Assembly (NCBI RefSeq): GCF_042854845.1
Contig: NZ_AP031499.1
Coordinates: forward strand, 170,428 to 234,427
Length of the DNA: 64,000 bases
Direction: 5' to 3'
From: Maricurvus nonylphenolicus
GTDB taxonomy: Bacteria; Pseudomonadota; Gammaproteobacteria; Pseudomonadales; Cellvibrionaceae
Below are positions 25,183-33,988 of this stretch, piece after piece. Every line of letters begins with the position of its first letter. Positions within the stretch are counted from its first letter, which is position 1. Below the pieces are notes generated by a model that was not told the origin of the DNA, made no database searches, and was given only the letters and a program-made list of their open reading frames with translations. A program made the position numbers and the translations under genes.

Positions 25183-25563
25183 GTGAATCTGGGAGAACTC
25201 GAAAAAGCGGCTTTACAGTATTTCTGGAGCCATGAAGAAGCGGATGCCAAGCAGGTGCATGCCTACTTTGAGACGAAGCGGGGCGGGTCTTTGAACACCA
25301 TCCAGAGCACCCTGGATCGCCTGTTTAAAAAAGGCCTACTCAAGCGGGAAAAGCAGGGCTATGCCTATATATATCGTCAGGCCATGAGCAAAGATGCCTT
25401 TATTGGCGTGCTTGTTGCGGATGTGACCAAGGACTTTTTCAAGCCCACCGAGAATGCTCTGCACGCGGCCTTTACCTCGATGTCATCCAGTCTCTCTGAT
25501 GACGAACTGTCGGAGCTGGAAGCTCTGATTGAACAACAGCGCAATAATGCCCGCTCGGAGTAG
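25183..25563 (+). CDS. BlaI/MecI/CopY-family repressor
   Basis: 126 residues, GTG start preceded by GAAGG. The winged helix (AALQYFWSHEEADAKQVHAYF, then NTIQSTLDRLFKKGLLKRE) and the C-terminal dimerisation helices match BlaI/Penicillinase_R. It is followed 5 bp later by an M56 peptidase gene, the usual repressor-antirepressor pair. Here the regulated genes appear to be RND metal efflux. A beta-lactamase is absent. Confidence 0.88.
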   Translation: MNLGELEKAALQYFWSHEEADAKQVHAYFETKRGGSLNTIQSTLDRLFKKGLLKREKQGYAYIYRQAMSKDAFIGVLVADVTKDFFKPTENALHAAFTSMSSSLSDDELSELEALIEQQRNNARSE

Positions 25564-25568
25564 CTAGC

Positions 25569-26513
25569 ATGATTGTTGGTGGCCTGGCGCTGTTTCTTAA
25601 TTTTTTTGCTGTGGCGACGCTCGCTTTCTTTTTTGGCGTGGCAGCGGTTAGTGCTGTCTGCTTATTTCGTACTCCCTGGCAATCTATCGATGCTAGCGGT
25701 CGGCGCCGATTGCTATGGTTGGCGGTGTCTACCCCTTGGCTACTTGCCTTGGGGGTATCCGTCTTCTTTCTTTTGTCACTCTCGGTTGATGTGTCTTGGG
25801 TCGGGCAGTTGATGCACTGGCATCACGTAAACGCGTTTAATTTTTATAGCTGGCATGCTTATCCCTCCCTGTTGCTGTTATTGATGTTTGTTGCCGTTGC
25901 GGTCAAAACCTATCGCAGTGCAGCCACTCACCTTAGGGCTTATGGCTTGCTGAAGCTGGCGCTGAATGACGAGCAATTACTGGAGAGCCAGGTGCCACAG
26001 GCATTTTCGGCGGGTTTTCTGGTGCCTGAAGTATTTATCAGCACCGGCTTGATTGATCAGCTGGAGAAGAACGAACTCCAGATTGTGCAGCAGCATGAGC
26101 AAGCCCACGTCGAACGCAGAGATTCCCTGAAAAAACTTGTATTCAGCTTTCTATCTTTATTCTTTCCCTCGCGTGTTGCGCAGCCGATGCGCCAGGCGAT
26201 GTCATTGTGTATGGAGCAGTGTGCCGATGAGTGTGCGGTGTCCCAGGGGACGAACCGGGCCGATGTGGCTATGACACTACTGAAAGTTACCAAACTGATG
26301 CGGGCCTACGGAGCGACCGGGGGCATGGCTTCTCTGAAGTGTGCCTTTGGCGACAGTGAGGTTAAGGCGCGGGTGGCGTACCTGATGCTGCCTCAACCGG
26401 CCCGCAGCGTACCGTTAGTGTTGATGATGGCGCTGCTCAGTGCCATTGCCTTATTGTGTTTGCTCAGCGTGGATAGTGTTCACCACGTCATCGAGACTCT
26501 GTTTACTCACTAG
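25569..26513 (+). CDS. BlaR1/MecR1-type M56 membrane metallopeptidase without a sensor domain
   Basis: 314 residues with N-terminal membrane helices (three predicted before residue 120), the zinc peptidase motif HEQAH near 178-182 (HExxH), and a C-terminal membrane helix. Family members with a beta-lactam sensor are about twice as long; the penicillin-binding domain is missing here. By analogy it would cleave the BlaI-type repressor on a signal, possibly metal stress. That signal is inference. Confidence 0.82.
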   Translation: MIVGGLALFLNFFAVATLAFFFGVAAVSAVCLFRTPWQSIDASGRRRLLWLAVSTPWLLALGVSVFFLLSLSVDVSWVGQLMHWHHVNAFNFYSWHAYPSLLLLLMFVAVAVKTYRSAATHLRAYGLLKLALNDEQLLESQVPQAFSAGFLVPEVFISTGLIDQLEKNELQIVQQHEQAHVERRDSLKKLVFSFLSLFFPSRVAQPMRQAMSLCMEQCADECAVSQGTNRADVAMTLLKVTKLMRAYGATGGMASLKCAFGDSEVKARVAYLMLPQPARSVPLVLMMALLSAIALLCLLSVDSVHHVIETLFTH

Positions 26514-26522
26514 GAATACCTT

Positions 26523-27893
26523 ATGAAGAAACCACCTATTCTGCCATTTTTAAAACCGATTGCCAGTCGGTTTTATCGAGTGAAGCTGTCGGTACTCAAG
26601 GTACCTTTTTTTTCGCCTAAGAAACCGATTGCGGGTCGGGTTTATGTGGGGGGTAGGTCAATCAGTACGATGCTCTGCGCGTTGATAGTTTGGCTCCCGG
26701 TATCTGCGCAGGCGCAAACCGAGCGCATGGCTTCTATCACGATGCAGGACGCGCTCACGAAAACGCTGCTGCAACACCCGGAGTTACCCGGTTATCGCGA
26801 GCTGCTGAAAAGCGCTGATGGTTATATCCAGCAGGCGAGCATCGGGGAGCGACCAGAATTGAGTTTCGTTGTCGAAGATGCTTTTGGTTCTGGTGATTTC
26901 AATGGCATCGACAATGCCCAGTCCACCTTGAGCTTGAGCTGGCTGCTAGAGGGGGAGTTGCTGGACAAGCGGACCCTCGCTGCTCGCAGTCAAAAAAATA
27001 CCTTTATCGCCCAACAGGAAGTCAAACGCCTGGACATCGCGGCGGAAACAGCCCGCTACTATCTGGCCGCGTTGTTCTTTCAGAAAAAGAAACAGCTGGA
27101 ACTTGACGCGATTACCCAGCTTGAACGTGTGCAAAGCGAAGTAGCCAAGCGGGTGAAGGCTGGCGCGGCTCCGCATGCAGATTTATATCGCGCACAAGCT
27201 AACCTGTCAGAGAAAAAACTGGTACTCAATGACGTCGGCTATGAGATCGACTCCGCCATCCAGAATCTGGCTGCCCAATGGGGCGAGTTCCAGCCGGACT
27301 TCGCCACTGTTCAGGGCAGTTTGGATGTGCCGGATCAGCCAGTGAACTTGTTTGCCATTCGTGAGCGCTTGGCGCAGAACCCCAATATCCAGCTGTTCTT
27401 GAGTGAGGAACGATTGGCCCAATCGAAGATTGATATTGCGAAGGCTGAAGCTAAGGCACTGTGGCGCGTCAACGCGGGGGTGCGCCGTTATGAGGCCACT
27501 AATGACTACGGCGTGGTGGCAGGTTTTAGCGTTCCATTGGGCAGTCGCGACAGGAACAAAGGCAAGGTGAGTGCTTTGTCGGCCCAGCAGGCCGTCTCTC
27601 GGGCTAACGCCGAGGCAATGCGTATCCGCATGGAGGCCCAACTGGCTAACTATGTGCGTTCCTTCGAGCGTTATCAGGATTCTGAAGCGGCGCTTAAGCA
27701 GGACATTATTCCGCGCATTGAGCGTGCGCTAAAGGAGGCGGAGAAGGCCTACAAGCTGGGTAAGTACAGCTTTGAAGAATGGAGCTCGGCCCAGCGGGAA
27801 CTTCTTGCAGCCCAGGCTGCCTTGCTTGACCTGCAATTCAAGGCCCACCTGAATCGTGTCGAAATCGAGCGCGTGGCCGGTGTGGCCATCTGA
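26523..27893 (+). CDS. Outer-membrane factor of an RND metal efflux system (CzcC-like)
   Basis: 456 residues, TolC/OEP family: paired long helices with the repeats SLSWLLEGELLDKRTLAARS and KRVKAGAAPHADLYRAQANL, duplicated in the second half (YKLGKYSFEEWSSAQRELL). A signal peptide is visible only from an internal ATG at 26670 (MLCALIVWLPVSAQA), which may be the true start. The 49 extra N-terminal residues contain two copies of a KPIA-x-R-x-Y motif that are encoded by two BlaI-type operators. A good AGGA ribosome site supports the longer start, so both are possible. Confidence 0.88.
   Translation: MKKPPILPFLKPIASRFYRVKLSVLKVPFFSPKKPIAGRVYVGGRSISTMLCALIVWLPVSAQAQTERMASITMQDALTKTLLQHPELPGYRELLKSADGYIQQASIGERPELSFVVEDAFGSGDFNGIDNAQSTLSLSWLLEGELLDKRTLAARSQKNTFIAQQEVKRLDIAAETARYYLAALFFQKKKQLELDAITQLERVQSEVAKRVKAGAAPHADLYRAQANLSEKKLVLNDVGYEIDSAIQNLAAQWGEFQPDFATVQGSLDVPDQPVNLFAIRERLAQNPNIQLFLSEERLAQSKIDIAKAEAKALWRVNAGVRRYEATNDYGVVAGFSVPLGSRDRNKGKVSALSAQQAVSRANAEAMRIRMEAQLANYVRSFERYQDSEAALKQDIIPRIERALKEAEKAYKLGKYSFEEWSSAQRELLAAQAALLDLQFKAHLNRVEIERVAGVAI
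26551..26576 (+). promoter_or_regulatory. BlaI-type operator, second copy
   Basis: AAACCGA-TTGCCAG-TCGGTTT with perfect 7 bp arms at 26553-26573, extended to TAAAACC/GGTTTTAT. It is inside the annotated 5' end of the CzcC-like gene. Confidence 0.7.
26622..26643 (+). promoter_or_regulatory. BlaI-type operator, third copy
   Basis: AAACCGA-TTGCGGG-TCGGGTTT, 69 bp after the second copy, so in the same reading frame. One base is inserted in the right arm. Confidence 0.6.
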
Positions 27894-27911
27894 GTCTGAG
27901 GAGAAATTTTG

Positions 27912-29153
27912 ATGAAACGATTAATTCAACCCGGTGTTGCCATGGCCCTGTCTCTGATTGTGACAGGCACTGTGATATCAGCGCCAGCCTATGCCGTCGA
28001 AAACCAAGAGGCGGAGGCTTATGAAGAAGTGGAAAAGGGGCCGAACAATGGCCGCATGCTTAGACAGGACGGCTTTGCCATTGAGCTGGCCATTTTTGAA
28101 GATGGCGTGCCGCCGGAATTCCGGGTCTGGGCCACCCTGAACGGCCAGCCCCTCAGTCCCGATGAGGTCAAGGTTCGGGTCGTACTCGACCGCCTGGGTG
28201 ACGTGCAGGACAAGATCGGCTTTTTCCGCCAGGAAGACTACCAGCGCGGTGACATGGCGATCTACGAGCCCCATTCCTTTGCAGTGGCACTGAATGCCGA
28301 ATACCAAGGCAAAACCTATCGCTGGGCCTATGACAATTTTGAGGGCCGGGTGGATATTAAGGATGACATCGCCGCAGCTAACGGTATCGAAACGGCGAAA
28401 GCCGGTCCGGGCACCATTCACCAGACAATTACCGCTTATGGTGAGTTGATCAATCCGGTTGAAAACACGCGCGACATTGTGGCGCGCTTTGCCGGTGTTG
28501 TTAAGAAAGTTCATGTCAAGCTGGGCAGCCAGGTGAAGAAAGGCGATTCACTGGTAACCATTGAAAGCAACCAGGGCTTGAATGCCTACACCATTAAAGC
28601 ACCGATTGACGGTGTGGTATCCGGCCGTTATGTCAGCGCCGGAGAGCAAACTGACGGGCAGACCTTGCTGCGCCTGATCAACAATCGAGAACTAGTTGCC
28701 GAAATTTACGTATTTCCACAGGACCGCTCGAAAGTACGAATGGGCAGTCCGGTGCTGCTGGAAGTCGATGGCATTGAGCAGCAGCCCCAGGGTGTTATCA
28801 GTTATATCGGGGCAGAAATCATCGAGGGGCAAGGCTTTCCGGTAAGGGTAGCGATTGATAACGCTGCGGGCGTATTCAGTCCGGGGGCTTTTGTTCATGG
28901 TCGAATTACGGTTGCCCACTACGATGTTCCGCTGTCGGTCAAGCGTGATGGCATTCAAGCCTTTCGCGATTTTCAGGTGGTCTACGCCAAAGTGGGTGAA
29001 ACCTATGAAGTTCGTATGCTGGAACTCGGCGCGCAGGCCGGTGAATGGGCCGAAGTGCTGGGCGGGCTTGAGCCTGGCACCGAGTACGTGACCAGCAACA
29101 GCTACGTCATCAAGGCCGACATCGACAAGTCCGGCGCGTCCCACGATCACTAA
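27912..29153 (+). CDS. Periplasmic adaptor (CzcB-like membrane fusion protein)
   Basis: 413 residues from ATG 27912, 8 bp after GAGGAG. A signal peptide ends near SAPAYA. An N-terminal extension of about 120 residues (the EKGPNNGRMLRQDGFAIELAIFEDG region) precedes the barrel-sandwich hybrid (VKKVHVKLGSQVKKGDSLVTIES with IKAPIDGVVSGRYVSAGEQT), typical of heavy-metal RND adaptors. The C-terminus ends SGASHDH, a possible metal site. It would link the inner-membrane pump to the outer-membrane factor. Confidence 0.92.
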   Translation: MKRLIQPGVAMALSLIVTGTVISAPAYAVENQEAEAYEEVEKGPNNGRMLRQDGFAIELAIFEDGVPPEFRVWATLNGQPLSPDEVKVRVVLDRLGDVQDKIGFFRQEDYQRGDMAIYEPHSFAVALNAEYQGKTYRWAYDNFEGRVDIKDDIAAANGIETAKAGPGTIHQTITAYGELINPVENTRDIVARFAGVVKKVHVKLGSQVKKGDSLVTIESNQGLNAYTIKAPIDGVVSGRYVSAGEQTDGQTLLRLINNRELVAEIYVFPQDRSKVRMGSPVLLEVDGIEQQPQGVISYIGAEIIEGQGFPVRVAIDNAAGVFSPGAFVHGRITVAHYDVPLSVKRDGIQAFRDFQVVYAKVGETYEVRMLELGAQAGEWAEVLGGLEPGTEYVTSNSYVIKADIDKSGASHDH

Positions 29154-29174
29154 TCCCACGACCACGAGGTTCTT

Positions 29175-32100
29175 ATGTTAGACATGATACTGCGGTCATC
29201 GCTGAATGGCCGCACGCTGATAATGGTCGCGGTGCTTTTTCTGTGCGCATTGGGGGCATGGAATTTTACCCGCCTGCCGATTGATGCGGTGCCGGATATC
29301 ACCAATGTCCAGGTGGTGATCAACACCGAAGCCTCCGGTTATACCCCGCTTGAGGTCGAGCAACGGGTCACCTTCCCGATTGAAACCGCCATGGCGGGAT
29401 TGCCGAATCTCGAATATACGCGCTCGGTGTCACGCTACGGCCTGTCCCAGGTAGCGATCATCTTTAGTGACGATACCGATATTTATTTTGCCCGTCAGCT
29501 GGTCAATGAACGGTTATCGACGGCCAGGGCCAAACTGCCCAGTTCACTGGACCCAGAGCTGGGGCCGATTGCCACGGGGCTGGGTGAAATCTTCATGTTC
29601 ACCGTCGATGCCGAGCCCGGTGCTACCAACGAAGATGGTTCACTGATCACGCCTACCGATTTGCGAACAGCCCACGACTGGATTATCCGTCCGCAGTTGT
29701 TGCGGGTGCCCGGCGTGGTCGAGGTCAACCCGATTGGTGGCTTCAAGCGTGAAATCCAGGTGGCCATCAAACCGGAAAAACTGTTGTTTTATAAGGTGAC
29801 CCAACAGGAATTGATCGCGGCGATTGCTGAAAACAACGAAAACCGTGGTGTTGGTTTTGTCGAGAAAAAAGGCGCTCAGCTGTTGCTGCGGGTACCGGGG
29901 CAGGCCGGTAGCCTGGAGGCGATTGGCAATATCCTGGTGCGTACATTTGATACGGTGCCGGTACGGGTGAAAGACCTGGCCGATGTTCAGGAAGGCCAGG
30001 AGCTGCGCTCGGGGGCCGCCACCCAGAACGGCCGTGAAGTGGTGATGAGCACCGTCTTTATGCTGGTGGGTGAAAACAGCCGCACCGTTGCCAAAGGCGT
30101 GGCGGAAAAACTGGAAGCCGTCAATGCCAGCCTGCCGGAAGGTATTGTAGCGACAGCCGTTTACGACCGCACCAAGCTGGTGGGCAAAACCCTGACAACC
30201 GTGCAGACCAACCTGCTGGAAGGTGCGCTGCTGGTTATTGTGATCCTGTTCTTCCTGCTGGGCAACGTGCGCGCGGCACTGCTGACCGCAGCGGTTATCC
30301 CCATCGCCATGCTGATGACCATCACTGGCATGGTGCAGGCACGAGTCAGCGCTAATCTGATGAGCTTAGGGGCGCTGGACTTCGGTCTGCTGGTCGATGG
30401 TGCCATTATCATTGTTGAAAACTGTCTACGGCGTCTGGGTATCGAAGCCAAAAACGGTCGATCGATGTCTCTGACTGAGCGACTTGAGGTGGTTTACAGC
30501 GCTACCAAGGAAGTGATCGGGCCAGCGCTGTTCGGGGTATTCATTATCACGGCCGTTTACCTGCCGATCTTTTCGCTGACCGGCGTAGAAGGCAAGATGT
30601 TCCACCCGATGGCCCTGACCGTGGTGATTGCACTGAGTGCGGCCATGCTGCTGTCAATTACCTTTGTGCCAGCGGCCATTGCCTTCCTGTTCAAGGAACC
30701 GGTGGAGGAGAAAGAAAATAAAACCTTCAATGCTCTGCAAAACGGGTATGAAAGTTTGTTGGTGAAAGCCATCAAGGCGCGCTGGTTGGTGGTTTCCCTG
30801 GCGGCGGTGCTGGTGCTGATCTCTGCTTGGGGGGCAACCCGTCTGGGGAGCGAATTTGTACCCAACCTGGATGAAGGCGATATTGCAATGCACGCATTAC
30901 GTGTTCCTGGTACTTCCTTGTCCCAGTCGATTGAGTTCCAGCGGGTACTAGAAGAAAGGATCAAGGAGTTGCCGGAAGTCGAGCGAGTGTTTACCAAAAT
31001 TGGCACACCCGATGTAGCTACCGATGCAATGCCTCCCAGCGTGGCAGATAACTTCATTATGCTCAAACCCCGCAGCCAGTGGCCTGACCCTGGAAAGCTG
31101 AAGACTGAATTGGTGGCAGACCTCGAAACACTGGTTAGTGATATACCCGGTAACCGCTATGAGTTCTTGCAACCAATACAGATGCGTTTTAACGAACTGT
31201 TGTCTGGAGTGCGTGCAGAGCTGGCGATTAAGGTATTTGGCGATGACCTCGATACGCTGGCGGAAGTGGGCAGTGTAATCGAAGAGGCCATCGCTGACGT
31301 TGAGGGTATTGTGGATATCCAGGTGGAACAGACCAAGGGCCTGCCATTTCTGACGATTGTGCCGCGCAGTGATGAGATGGCGCACTACAAAGTCAGGTTG
31401 AGCTCTTTACAGGAGCAGCTGGCGGTCGCTATCGGCGGCCAGGTGTCGAGCCTGTTCTACGAGGGGGATCGCAGTTTCGATATTACCGTCAGGTTGCCCG
31501 AGCAGCGTCGCAGTGACCTCGACAGCCTTGGCTCGCTGCCGATCCAGATTAGTGGCGAGCGCTATGTGCCCCTAAAAGAGTTGGTCGACTTTGAATATTC
31601 GGACGGACTTAACCAGGTCAACAGAGAAAACGGCAAGCGCCGTATGGTGGTGACCGCTAATGTCCGTGGCCGTGATCTGGGTTCCTTTGTGGAGGATGTG
31701 CAGGCGGCTGTTCAGAGTCGCGTGGATATTCCCGCCGGTTACTGGGTGGAATACGGCGGTACCTACCAGAGCCTGCAATCGGCCTCCAACCGCCTGATGG
31801 TGGTGGTGCCCGCCACGCTGGTGATGATCGTCGGTCTGTTACTTCTGGCGCTGCGCTCCTTCAAGGATGCCATGGTGATCTTCACCGGCGTGCCGTTGGC
31901 GTTGACAGGCGGTGTACTGGCCTTGGCCCTGAGGGATATTCCGTTCTCTATCTCGGCGGCGGTGGGCTTTATTGCATTGTCGGGTATTGCCATCCTGAAC
32001 GGCCTGGTGATGGTGTCCTTTATCCGCGAGCTGATCAAGGATGGTATGGGTATCGACGAGGCCATTGTCAGCGGTGCGTTGACCCGCCTGCGCCCGGTCA

Positions 32101-32312
32101 TCACCACGGCACTGGTGGCTTCACTGGGCTTTGTTCCTATGGCCTTGAACACAGGCATTGGTTCTGAAGTGCAGCGCCCACTCGCCACGGTAGTCATCGG
32201 CGGTGTGATCTCGTCAACCCTGTTAACCCTGTTTGTCTTGCCAGCGCTGTACCGCATGTTGCAGCGCCCCGCAAAAATCATTTCTCAACCTGAAACCCCC
32301 GTTACTCAATAA
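29175..32312 (+). CDS. Heavy-metal RND efflux pump (CzcA family)
   Basis: 1,045 residues with the RND architecture: one N-terminal helix, a large periplasmic domain, a helix block, and the same repeated. The helix 4 motif DFGLLVDGAIIIVEN is the HME-RND signature of divalent cation (Zn/Cd/Co/Ni) pumps, unlike the CusA form. It is the proton-driven inner-membrane component of the CzcCBA-type complex with the two preceding genes. Metal specificity is inferred from the motif. Confidence 0.95.
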   Translation: MLDMILRSSLNGRTLIMVAVLFLCALGAWNFTRLPIDAVPDITNVQVVINTEASGYTPLEVEQRVTFPIETAMAGLPNLEYTRSVSRYGLSQVAIIFSDDTDIYFARQLVNERLSTARAKLPSSLDPELGPIATGLGEIFMFTVDAEPGATNEDGSLITPTDLRTAHDWIIRPQLLRVPGVVEVNPIGGFKREIQVAIKPEKLLFYKVTQQELIAAIAENNENRGVGFVEKKGAQLLLRVPGQAGSLEAIGNILVRTFDTVPVRVKDLADVQEGQELRSGAATQNGREVVMSTVFMLVGENSRTVAKGVAEKLEAVNASLPEGIVATAVYDRTKLVGKTLTTVQTNLLEGALLVIVILFFLLGNVRAALLTAAVIPIAMLMTITGMVQARVSANLMSLGALDFGLLVDGAIIIVENCLRRLGIEAKNGRSMSLTERLEVVYSATKEVIGPALFGVFIITAVYLPIFSLTGVEGKMFHPMALTVVIALSAAMLLSITFVPAAIAFLFKEPVEEKENKTFNALQNGYESLLVKAIKARWLVVSLAAVLVLISAWGATRLGSEFVPNLDEGDIAMHALRVPGTSLSQSIEFQRVLEERIKELPEVERVFTKIGTPDVATDAMPPSVADNFIMLKPRSQWPDPGKLKTELVADLETLVSDIPGNRYEFLQPIQMRFNELLSGVRAELAIKVFGDDLDTLAEVGSVIEEAIADVEGIVDIQVEQTKGLPFLTIVPRSDEMAHYKVRLSSLQEQLAVAIGGQVSSLFYEGDRSFDITVRLPEQRRSDLDSLGSLPIQISGERYVPLKELVDFEYSDGLNQVNRENGKRRMVVTANVRGRDLGSFVEDVQAAVQSRVDIPAGYWVEYGGTYQSLQSASNRLMVVVPATLVMIVGLLLLALRSFKDAMVIFTGVPLALTGGVLALALRDIPFSISAAVGFIALSGIAILNGLVMVSFIRELIKDGMGIDEAIVSGALTRLRPVITTALVASLGFVPMALNTGIGSEVQRPLATVVIGGVISSTLLTLFVLPALYRMLQRPAKIISQPETPVTQ

Positions 32313-32331
32313 TTGGAGGATTAAACGCTTT

Positions 32332-33240
32332 ATGTACAAGTTGTTATTAGTCGCCGTTGCCGTCCTGGCCAGCACCCTGGCCTTCGGGCACGGCATGTCG
32401 GCGGAAGATCAAGCCAGAGCGCTGAACGCCAGTTACTTCGAGTTTGTAGAACTCGGTGCTATCCATATGATCACTGGCTATGACCACCTGCTGTTTCTGT
32501 TCGGGGTGATGTTCTTTCTGACCCGGTTCACCGAGATCGTCAAGTTCATCACCGCCTTCACCATTGGTCATTCGATCACGCTGGTGTTTGCAACCCTAGC
32601 AGGTATTAAGATCAATTACTTTTTGATCGATGCCGTGATTGCACTGACGGTGTGTTACAAGGCCTTCGATAATCTGGAAGGTTTCAAGCGCTACCTGAAA
32701 ACCCGACCGCCCAGCTTGCTCTGGATGGTGTTCGGTTTCGGATTGATTCACGGCTTTGGTTTGTCAACTCGCCTGCAGCAGTTGCCACTGGGTGCGGAAG
32801 GGCTTGTCAGCAAGATCCTGGCTTTCAATGTTGGTGTCGAGCTGGGCCAAATCGCCGCACTGGCCATCATGCTTGTCGTCCTATCTGCCTGGCGCAAGCG
32901 CAAGAGTTTCACCCAGTTTGCCGCAGCGTCTAATGTTGGCCTGATGGCGACCGGCCTGTTCCTGCTGATGTTCCAACTGCATGGTTATATGCACAGTAAA
33001 TACTCGGATGATTTCCCGCTCAACAAGGATGACCACTCCCATGTACATGAGGATATGGCGGAGTTGGAATATCCGAATCGTTCGACTGTAGTAGAGGATT
33101 TGACGGATACGGGAACAAAGGAAGAGTCGAATTTACCAACTGCAAGCGCTACTACTGATACAAGCTCTACGACAGATACGGAACCAGTTCCCGATAACAG
33201 CCAGCACAGTCATGACGGCTCCTCATACCACAGCCATTAG
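32332..33240 (+). CDS. HupE/UreJ-family membrane protein with His-rich tail
   Basis: 302 residues from ATG 32332, preceded by TGGAGGA. A signal-like N-terminus (LASTLAFGHGM) is followed by about six membrane segments. The conserved histidines lie in MITGYDHLLFLFGV, FTIGHSIT and FGLIHGFG (HupE/UreJ_2). A hydrophilic tail of some 80 residues rich in S/T/D ends in clusters HSHVHED and HSHDGSSYHSH, suggesting metal binding. Located 19 bp after the RND pump, so in the efflux operon. Probably a nickel/cobalt-type permease or auxiliary. Confidence 0.85.
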   Translation: MYKLLLVAVAVLASTLAFGHGMSAEDQARALNASYFEFVELGAIHMITGYDHLLFLFGVMFFLTRFTEIVKFITAFTIGHSITLVFATLAGIKINYFLIDAVIALTVCYKAFDNLEGFKRYLKTRPPSLLWMVFGFGLIHGFGLSTRLQQLPLGAEGLVSKILAFNVGVELGQIAALAIMLVVLSAWRKRKSFTQFAAASNVGLMATGLFLLMFQLHGYMHSKYSDDFPLNKDDHSHVHEDMAELEYPNRSTVVEDLTDTGTKEESNLPTASATTDTSSTTDTEPVPDNSQHSHDGSSYHSH

Positions 33241-33267
33241 TAGGTCTGAACTAGAAGGGATACATGA

Positions 33268-33915
33268 ATGATTGCTATATCATTATTAGATACCGATATT
33301 CTTCGACTGGAAGAGAAAGCAGCCGATGCGGTGATGGCGGGTGTAGATTATATTCATTTAGATTTTGGTGATATGGATGTGCTTCCCGCTACGCTGGTTC
33401 CAAACTTGTGCGATTCACTCCGATCTAGTGGCGTAACTTGCCCTATAGAAGTTCGGCTTCCGCGTAATGTAACTGTGAACGCAATTGCACATATTTGTCA
33501 GTCGGGTGCTGATTGGATTTTCATTGAGCCAGAAATGAAAGAACTAAACAGCGCGTTACAGGTGATAGACAGAGCTTGCAAAAAAGGATTTGTGATCAGC
33601 GATGATACCGATATCAGTGATTACATTGGATTCCTTCACAAAATTGACCATCTGATGGTTCGACTTGATAACCCTTTGGATGGCAGTGATGAGTTAACTA
33701 ATACGTTGATCAATGACGTCGCAGAAATGAGAAAATTGGTCGTAGGTTTTAATGAGGATATTCAATTTTCTATTTCGGGCAATATATCTACGGAGGTTGT
33801 TAAACCGCTATTCCGTGCGGGAATTGCTAAGTTTGTTATCGGACGTCATATGTTGGATACCGAAGATTATTATTCACTGATTGCCGATATTCGAAAGCAA
33901 ACCAAGTCGGCGTAA
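33268..33915 (+). CDS. Ribulose-phosphate 3-epimerase-like TIM-barrel protein
   Basis: 215 residues. AISLLDTDILRLEEKAADAVMAGVDYIHLDFGDMDVLP matches the opening of ribulose-phosphate epimerase (where HxDxMDG is expected), and the length fits. The later metal histidine position reads IEVRLPR, and the catalytic aspartate region near FSISGNIS lacks the usual D-G-G. It may be a degenerate or re-purposed member. It follows the efflux operon by 27 bp with AAGGGA before the start. Confidence 0.65.
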   Translation: MIAISLLDTDILRLEEKAADAVMAGVDYIHLDFGDMDVLPATLVPNLCDSLRSSGVTCPIEVRLPRNVTVNAIAHICQSGADWIFIEPEMKELNSALQVIDRACKKGFVISDDTDISDYIGFLHKIDHLMVRLDNPLDGSDELTNTLINDVAEMRKLVVGFNEDIQFSISGNISTEVVKPLFRAGIAKFVIGRHMLDTEDYYSLIADIRKQTKSA

Positions 33916-33950
33916 AAAGCATAGAGTTTTTAACTTACCGATAAATCAGT

Positions 33951-33988
33951 GCCCCGCGTCACTACAGTTCTCTGTAGTGACGCGGGGC
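33951..33988. terminator. Perfect 17 bp hairpin after the metal operon
   Basis: GCCCCGCGTCACTACAG pairs fully with the arm at 33972-33988 across a TTCT loop. It is not followed by a T-tract. Placed 36 bp after the epimerase-like stop; it could terminate transcription, stabilise mRNA or mark a recombination site. Confidence 0.6.

Noticed and set aside
25569..26513. A beta-lactam sensor BlaR1
   Set aside because: The protein has the M56 peptidase domain but is too short for a penicillin-binding sensor, and no beta-lactamase is nearby.
28019..31778. Long minus-strand frames opposite the CzcB/CzcA genes
   Set aside because: Typical shadows of GC-rich coding DNA; the sense frames have clear domains.
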